A stretch of DNA of 7,174 nucleotides, taken from NCBI GenBank assembly GCA_937959145.1, contig CALGMC010000189.1, forward strand, positions 1 through 7,174, read 5' to 3'. A program made the translations under genes and the position numbers. This document shows, piece by piece, positions 1 through 5,044 of the stretch; positions within the stretch are counted from its first letter, which is position 1, and every line of letters starts with the position of its first letter. The DNA is from an uncultured Chlorobiales bacterium (lineage in GTDB: Bacteria; Bacteroidota; Chlorobiia; Chlorobiales; Thermochlorobacteraceae). The notes under the pieces are model-generated. The model was given only the letters and a program-made list of their open reading frames with translations. It searched no databases and was not told where the DNA came from.

Positions 1-369
1 CGGTTTCTCTTTGTTCGCGGCACGCGCTCGCTCGGCATCATTCCAAATGCCATTCAGAAACATGGCGGCACCTGCGATGAACTCATCGTGTATGAAACGC
101 GCACCCTTTCCTCCGAAGCATCGCACGCACTTCCCCTTTTACTTTCTCGTGAGGACATAACTTGGATTGCGTTTTTCAGTCCCTCTGCCGCAGAAGCATT
201 TTTCAACCTATTACCGAAAGATTCTCTTCCCCTACGCCAACACATCGCCGTGATTGGTAACACGACAAAAGAAGCCGCTCTATCGCTCGGCTTTTCGGTT
301 CGTGCTGTGCCTGAAATTCCAACTGCCGAAGCATTGGCAAAGGCGATTGCCTCGATTACTTCACCGTGA
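1..369 (+). CDS. hemD: Uroporphyrinogen-III synthase, C-terminal part (5' end outside window)
   Basis: The frame is open from the first base and encodes 122 visible residues before a TGA stop at 367-369. The enzyme cyclises hydroxymethylbilane, with inversion of ring D, to uroporphyrinogen III, the common precursor of heme, siroheme, B12 and (bacterio)chlorophyll; it is cytosolic. Family hallmarks visible here are the FVRGTRS segment (residues 4-10), a GG...ELIVYETR strand that links the two domains (about 22-34), FFSPSAAEAF (58-67; usually FTSPSAV) and VIGNTTKEAA (84-93; usually AIGPTTA, here with N for P), then the closing VPEIPTAEALAKAI helix. Full HemD proteins are about 250 residues, so roughly half is missing to the left. 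A GTG at 88 is internal and not the start. Its 3' end overlaps the convergent beta-glucosidase gene by 14 bp. hemD often sits with hemA, hemC and hemB; no hemB follows here. Identification rests on motif pattern and is fairly secure. Confidence 0.88.
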   Translation, partial: RFLFVRGTRSLGIIPNAIQKHGGTCDELIVYETRTLSSEASHALPLLLSREDITWIAFFSPSAAEAFFNLLPKDSLPLRQHIAVIGNTTKEAALSLGFSVRAVPEIPTAEALAKAIASITSP

Positions 370-2638
370 AGGTTTCCTTCAAACGCGCTTGCGAATCGCT
401 ACCTACATAGACCTCGAACTCTCCTGCTTCCACAATCGGCTTAAAGTTTTTATCGAGCATCGCTAATTCTTCCTTGCCAATCTTGAAGGAGATGGTTTTG
501 GCTTCGCCTGCTTTGAGTTCGACTTTTTGAAATCCTTTCAATTCTCTGACGGGGCGCGTGAAAGTTCCAACAACATCTTTCACATACAGTTGAGCCGTCT
601 CGACGCCGTCGCGCTTGCCTGTATTTTTCACGGTTACAGTAGCGGTCAGCGTTTCGTTTTTGTTGATTTCCTTTTTGGAGAGTTTCAAGTCGCGGTATTC
701 AAAAGTCGTGTAAGAAAGTCCGTAGCCGAAGGGATAGAGCGGCGAATCGGGCAGGTCGACATATTTGGATTTGTATCGGTCTGTATCGGTTTCAGGTCGC
801 GACGGTCTGCCTGTGTTTTTGTGATTGTAATAAATCGGAATTTGCCCCACACTTCGCGGGAAAGTAACTGTTAGTTTTCCTGTTGGATTTGTGTCGCCGA
901 AGAGCACATCGCAGATAGCATTTCCCGCCTCAACGCCAAGATGCCATGCACAAACAATCGCAGGAAGGTTTTCAGCCGCCCACGAAATTGCAAGCGGTCG
1001 ACCATTGGTCAGGACCATCACGATTGGCTTTCCGAGTTTGTGCAGTTCTTTAAGTAATTCTTCTTGACCTTTCGGAAGTCCGATGTCGGCGCGGCTGTGG
1101 GCTTCGGCGGTAATGTCGGCAGTTTCACCAACGACAGCGATTATCACATCAGCGCGTTTGGCAACATTGAGGGCTTCGTTTCGGAGTGCGGTCAGTTCGG
1201 CTTCAGTTGGCTCTTTGGCGTCGCCTTTTCGTTTCTTCCAAGCGGGCGCGGGCAGTGCATAGCCTTTGGCATAAAACACTGTCGCCGTCTTCAAGGTGGC
1301 TTGAATTGCCTCAAGCGGTGAGACAACATCATCAGGCATGCCGACCATTTCCCACTCGCCGAGCATATCACGTTTTGACTGCGCTAATGCCCCCACAACA
1401 GCAACCGTTTTCAGCGACTTTGAGAGCGGCAAAAGCTCGTTTTCGTTTTTGAGTAACACAATCGATTTAGCGGCAGCTTCACGCGCAAGCGCACGATGTT
1501 CGGCTTTGAGCATCGTTTCTTTTTCGCGTGCCTCGTCAATGTATCGGAACGGGTCGTCAAACAAACCCAACTTGAACTTGACGCGCAGAATGTTTCGAAC
1601 GGCTTGGTTCAGCGTCTCTTCGCTTACCTTTTTTTCTTGAACAAGTTTAGCGAGATGTTTTGGATACGATTCGCCTTCCATGTCCATATCCACGCCCGCG
1701 GTGATGGCTTTTTGAGCCGCTTCTTCGTAATCCTTTACTGCGCCATGTGCGACGACTTCATCGATTGATTCCCAATCGCTTACCACAAAACCATTGAACT
1801 TCCACTCCTTTCGCAAGACATCGGTCAAGAGGTATTTGTTGATAGAAGAAGGAACGCCCGCGATTTCGTTGAACGCGGTCATCACGGTTTGCGCGCCTGC
1901 CTCAATGGCGGCTTTGAATGGCGGAAGATAGACTTCGCGCAAGGCGCGTTCCGAGATGTCGACCGTGTTGTAATCTCTGCCACCTTCTGCCGCACCGTAA
2001 GCGGCAAAGTGTTTGACGCATGCGGCGATAGTATTATTTGCGCTTAAATCTTCGCCTTGAAATCCACGCACACGTGCGATGGCAAAACGCGAGCCGAGAT
2101 ATGGGTCTTCGCCCGCGCCTTCAATGATTCTGCCCCAACGCGCGTCGCGTGCAATGTCGACCATTGGCGCAAAGGTCCAGTTAATTCCTGCCGAAGCGGC
2201 TTCAATCGCCGCAACACGCGCCGATTTGTAAGCAAGTGCCGTATCCCATGAGCACGACTCCGCAAGCGGAATGGGGAATGTGGTTCGATATCCGTGAATC
2301 ACATCAAAGCCAAAGATGAGCGGAATTTTCAGCCGCGACTGCATTGCCGCCTCTTGCAACTTGCGCGCAACCGACGCTTCCGAGACCATTAAAAACGAAC
2401 CAACCCCTGCTTTTGCTTTCGCCAAGTGTTCATCATTGATGCTCGTTTTCTTCGTCTTGAAATCAAACCACGCCGCCACTTGTGAGACTTGCATGACTTT
2501 TTCCTCTAAGGTCATCAACGTTAAAACTGAATCCACACGGCGCGCGATTTCCGTTTCGGCATTTTTTTGTTTTGGAGATGAACATGCAACGCTCATTGTG
2601 GTTGCACAGGCAAGTAAGAAGGCAACAGTAAAATTCAT
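356..2638 (-). CDS. bglX: Glycoside hydrolase family 3 beta-glucosidase (BglX-like), probable lipoprotein
   Basis: Encodes 760 residues, the usual length for BglX-type GH3 enzymes, which release terminal beta-linked glucose (sometimes xylose or other sugars) from oligosaccharides with retention. I chose the ATG at 2636-2638: it forms an ATGA overlap with the upstream stop and starts directly at a signal peptide. A longer in-frame start at 2707 would add 23 non-signal residues. The N-terminus MNFTVAFLLAC...SVAC|SS looks like a lipoprotein signal with lipid cysteine C19. The order is the GH3 TIM barrel (LTLMTLEEKVMQ, RWGR...GEDPYLG, KHF at 209-211, nucleophile D288 in VVSDW), the alpha/beta sandwich (EAHSR, with E512 the likely acid/base; LPKGQEELL; GRPLAISW; NPTGKLTVTFPRSVGQIP; LYPFGYGLSYT), and a fibronectin-III-like end (TAQLYVKD...RPVRELKGFQKVELKAGE). 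All expected catalytic motifs are intact. Second gene of an operon with GH92. Exact substrate is not readable from the sequence. Confidence 0.93.
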   Translation of the reverse strand: MNFTVAFLLACATTMSVACSSPKQKNAETEIARRVDSVLTLMTLEEKVMQVSQVAAWFDFKTKKTSINDEHLAKAKAGVGSFLMVSEASVARKLQEAAMQSRLKIPLIFGFDVIHGYRTTFPIPLAESCSWDTALAYKSARVAAIEAASAGINWTFAPMVDIARDARWGRIIEGAGEDPYLGSRFAIARVRGFQGEDLSANNTIAACVKHFAAYGAAEGGRDYNTVDISERALREVYLPPFKAAIEAGAQTVMTAFNEIAGVPSSINKYLLTDVLRKEWKFNGFVVSDWESIDEVVAHGAVKDYEEAAQKAITAGVDMDMEGESYPKHLAKLVQEKKVSEETLNQAVRNILRVKFKLGLFDDPFRYIDEAREKETMLKAEHRALAREAAAKSIVLLKNENELLPLSKSLKTVAVVGALAQSKRDMLGEWEMVGMPDDVVSPLEAIQATLKTATVFYAKGYALPAPAWKKRKGDAKEPTEAELTALRNEALNVAKRADVIIAVVGETADITAEAHSRADIGLPKGQEELLKELHKLGKPIVMVLTNGRPLAISWAAENLPAIVCAWHLGVEAGNAICDVLFGDTNPTGKLTVTFPRSVGQIPIYYNHKNTGRPSRPETDTDRYKSKYVDLPDSPLYPFGYGLSYTTFEYRDLKLSKKEINKNETLTATVTVKNTGKRDGVETAQLYVKDVVGTFTRPVRELKGFQKVELKAGEAKTISFKIGKEELAMLDKNFKPIVEAGEFEVYVGSDSQARLKETFTVK
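2635..2638 (-). promoter_or_regulatory. ATGA stop/start overlap coupling GH92 and GH3 translation
   Basis: On the minus strand the GH92 TGA (2635-2637) and the GH3 ATG (2636-2638) share ATGA. The bases just upstream (2639-2655) read AACAAACAAACGCA-like, rich in A and lacking any Shine-Dalgarno match. This fits translation re-initiation by ribosomes finishing GH92, or the A-rich start context common in Bacteroidota. It also fixes the GH3 start, because the encoded product then begins exactly at a signal peptide. Confidence 0.8.
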
Positions 2639-4932
2639 TGCGTTTGTTTGTTTTGTTGTTGGATTTTTTGCGAAAGAGGCGAGGGCGGAAGTTCTCTGCT
2701 TCCCCAATCGGTTGGCATGTTAGTCATCTCAAAGTCGAGCGTTGCGCCGTTAGCGATTTCGCTGTGGCGAAGCCATGCGCGTTCAATCAGCACACCGTTG
2801 AGTTTGAGCGATTTCACATACACATTTTTTTCGGAGGCATTCGGCGCATTGATGACGAGCGCGTTCCCGTTTTCAAGTTTCATGACGACTTTGGTAAAGA
2901 CGGGACTGCCGACGAAATACCAATCTTGCCCCGCATTTGGGAACACTCCGAGCGACGCCCACACATACCACGCCGAAAGTGTGCCTGAATCGTCGTTGCC
3001 CTTGTAGCCATCAGGCGCGACACGAAAATCTTTTTTGAGAATGTCTCTTGTGAAGAGTTGCACTCTATCGGCTTTGCCCGCGTAGATGTATTGCCAGACG
3101 GCAAGCATATCAGGCTCGTTCCAAATGGTGAAGTAACCTTCTTTGTCGCGATTGGTGAACATCGTATCCCACTTGGCGATGAACTTTTCTTTGCCGCCGA
3201 GCAAGTCAATGAGCCGATAAAAATCGTGCGGCACATAGCCCAAGTATTGCCACGCCGAGCCTTCGTAGTAATGCACTTCGTAACTCCACACTTGACCTTC
3301 GGGGAAAATCATCGTCGGCTTAAAAGGCTCAACCCATTTGCTGTCAGAGCGTTTCGGTCGGAAAAATCCGATTGTGGTATCGAAGAGTTCAAACACTTTT
3401 GAGGCGCGCTCGAGTGCAAACTTTGCCGAATCACCTTTGCCAAGCGTGCTCGCAAGCGCATAAACGCAATAATCGTTGTAAGCATATTCGAGCGATTTGC
3501 TGACGGAAACCCACTGCTTATCGGCGTAGAGAAATCCTTGTCGCAGATATTCGGGAAAGCGTCCTTTTCGTGCATCAATGCTTGGCTTATCGCCTGTGGT
3601 GTCGGTGGCATTTTTCATCACATGCTTGAAGGCTCTTTCGTAATCGACGCCTTGAAGATTTTTAACAGCGGCATCGGCGAAGAGCACATCGGCATTGGTG
3701 CCGCCTTGCATAGAGGTGAAGGCGTTGCCTGTGAATCCGTCGGGAAGCCAGCCGCGATTATCAGCAATATCCAAGAGCGAATTAAGCAGGTCTTTTTGAA
3801 GCGACGGAAGCCAAAGCGTGAAGAACGGATTTTGTGTGCGGTAGGTGTCCCAAATCGCAAAGTAATTTGTAAAGGCTTTGCCTGTGGTTTTGAAAGTGTC
3901 GGGCGTTTCGCCAGTGATGTCAGTTGGCATGAGGCACATGCGGTAAAGCGCAGTGTAAAAGAGCGTTCGCTCCGATTCGCTTCCGCCTTGAATTTGAATT
4001 TTATTCAAGAGTTCATTCCAAGCCGTCTCGACTTGTGCGGCAATACGATTGAAGTTCGTGCCTTTCTCTTCAATCATACGAATGTAGTTATCGCTATTTT
4101 GAAAATTTTTGTAAGAAATCGCACAGGTGAGTTCAATCTCTTCTTCATCTTTGTTAGCAATCCAGCCGAGAATCGCGCCACATTCTTCGCTCTCTTCAGC
4201 TTGAATAGAACGAAGGTCGGAACGGATTTCAGACTGCTTATTGGAGAGTTTATAGACGGCGATGAAATCAGGCTTTTTGGAGGGCTTTGCGGAAAAAAAC
4301 GCTTGCATTTCTCTGGGGTCTGAACCGAATCCACCATAAAAGAGCCCGAGCCCGCGAACCGTGCCGTCGTCGCCGATATGGGCTTCGGAGTGCTTCGGCT
4401 TTTGCGGAAATGAAGCGCGCGACATGTTGAAAAGCAATTTCAGCGTATCGCCTTTTGCATTTTGCTTGAAGGTGTAGCGGTGATGCGCGGTGCGTGCGGT
4501 TGCGGTGAGTTCGACCTGCACATTAGGTTTGGTGAGCACTGTGGCGTAGTAGCCGGGCTTGCCGCGCTCGTTTGTGCGTGGTGATTTATAGCCGAAGTTT
4601 TCAAGCACGGTGGAATTGCGCACGGGCATAACAAGGAAGTTTCCGTATTCAGCGCACCCGATTCCGCTGACTTGATTATGCACAAATCCGATGATGAACG
4701 AATCGGCGTGATTGTATCCCATGTTAATCCAATCTTGCGTCTCGGTATGCGGCGAGAGCGCAATCATGCCGAAGGGCGTGGTTGCACCAGGGTGGACATT
4801 GCCTCCTGCGGTTGTGCCAATGAAGACATCGACTTGTTTAGCGACGGAGTTTGCGACCTCTTTTGCGGGTGGCGCGCATGAAAGCGCAGTCGTTAAAGCC
4901 AGAGCCAATAGAGCGAATCTCATTTTTTGCAT
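2635..4932 (-). CDS. Glycoside hydrolase family 92 (alpha-mannosidase family), probable lipoprotein
   Basis: Encodes 765 residues, a typical GH92 length. Characterised members are calcium-dependent, inverting exo-alpha-mannosidases acting on N-glycan or fungal-mannan type linkages. The N-terminus MQKMRFALLALALTTALSC (lipid cysteine C19) suggests envelope anchoring. The N-terminal beta-sandwich shows DVFIGT (35-40), HPGATTPFGMIALSP (47-61) and IIGFVHNQVSGIGCAEYGN. The catalytic barrel shows YTALYR, AIWDTYRTQNPF (W361-D362-T363-Y364-R365), GWLPDG, a YYEGSAWQYLGYVPHD motif whose E557 is my candidate general acid, WNEPD (604-608), and GNDDSGTLSAWYVWASLG (from G645) whose D647/D648 are the candidate general bases, followed by YFVGSPVFTKVVMKLENG. 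Residue roles are by analogy, not alignment. M1 is preferred over M4 because GGTGAG lies 8 bases upstream of M1. The C-terminus ends in a Q/K/T-rich tail that overlaps the next gene by ATGA. Linkage specificity cannot be called. Confidence 0.92.
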   Translation of the reverse strand: MQKMRFALLALALTTALSCAPPAKEVANSVAKQVDVFIGTTAGGNVHPGATTPFGMIALSPHTETQDWINMGYNHADSFIIGFVHNQVSGIGCAEYGNFLVMPVRNSTVLENFGYKSPRTNERGKPGYYATVLTKPNVQVELTATARTAHHRYTFKQNAKGDTLKLLFNMSRASFPQKPKHSEAHIGDDGTVRGLGLFYGGFGSDPREMQAFFSAKPSKKPDFIAVYKLSNKQSEIRSDLRSIQAEESEECGAILGWIANKDEEEIELTCAISYKNFQNSDNYIRMIEEKGTNFNRIAAQVETAWNELLNKIQIQGGSESERTLFYTALYRMCLMPTDITGETPDTFKTTGKAFTNYFAIWDTYRTQNPFFTLWLPSLQKDLLNSLLDIADNRGWLPDGFTGNAFTSMQGGTNADVLFADAAVKNLQGVDYERAFKHVMKNATDTTGDKPSIDARKGRFPEYLRQGFLYADKQWVSVSKSLEYAYNDYCVYALASTLGKGDSAKFALERASKVFELFDTTIGFFRPKRSDSKWVEPFKPTMIFPEGQVWSYEVHYYEGSAWQYLGYVPHDFYRLIDLLGGKEKFIAKWDTMFTNRDKEGYFTIWNEPDMLAVWQYIYAGKADRVQLFTRDILKKDFRVAPDGYKGNDDSGTLSAWYVWASLGVFPNAGQDWYFVGSPVFTKVVMKLENGNALVINAPNASEKNVYVKSLKLNGVLIERAWLRHSEIANGATLDFEMTNMPTDWGSRELPPSPLSQKIQQQNKQTQ

Positions 4933-4935
4933 ATT

Positions 4936-4980
4936 AAAAACTCACCCTGCTCGCTGGCTTTTCCGAACAAGCAGGGTGAG
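4936..4980 (-). terminator. Rho-independent terminator after the T9SS protein gene
   Basis: Read on the minus strand, CTCACCCTGCT (4970-4980) pairs perfectly with AGCAGGGTGAG (4941-4951): an 11-bp stem with no mismatch and an 18-nt loop, followed at once by TTTTT (4936-4940). It lies 65 bp beyond the stop of the secreted-protein gene. On the plus strand the hairpin is not followed by a T-run, so it works in one direction only. The 18-nt loop is longer than in most terminators, but the stem is GC-rich and perfect. Odd point: the T-run ends only three bases before the GH92 ATG, so the hairpin also lies within the GH92 upstream region. Confidence 0.85.
4941..4946 (-). promoter_or_regulatory. Possible GH92 ribosome binding site inside the terminator stem
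   Basis: GGTGAG on the minus strand lies 8 bases upstream of the GH92 ATG (4930-4932), a good Shine-Dalgarno distance, and supports M1 over the alternative ATG at 4921-4923 (17 bases away). The six bases are part of the 3' arm of the terminator stem, so in any transcript that includes the whole hairpin the site would be paired. Many Bacteroidota genes start without a Shine-Dalgarno sequence, so the match may be incidental. Confidence 0.4.
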
Positions 4981-5044
4981 CGTTTGTCTAACTTCTAAAC
5001 AAGGTGGCGCGCAGAGAACATACTTTCCCCACACGCCCGACTCG

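Noticed and set aside
88..90. GTG as start of a small plus-strand gene
   Set aside because: The frame is open from base 1 and the upstream residues (FVRGTRS, GGTCDELIV) continue the HemD match, so this is an internal valine codon.
331..346. Small hairpin GGCAA...TTGCC as a terminator near the hemD/bglX junction
   Set aside because: Only 5 bp of stem, within hemD coding sequence and with no T-run after it.
2639..2707. A longer bglX start at 2707
   Set aside because: The extra 23 residues are not signal-like and would put the hydrophobic signal segment internally; the ATGA overlap at 2638 gives a clean lipoprotein signal.
3538..4323. A 261-codon plus-strand open frame
   Set aside because: It lies wholly antisense to the GH92 gene, whose protein matches its family across the same stretch; the plus-strand product has no recognisable motif and looks like a frame shadow.
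4981..5044. A Bacteroidota-type promoter (TTG / TAnnTTTG) for GH92
   Set aside because: Only weak partial matches such as TATGTTCT on the minus strand, without a convincing upstream element.
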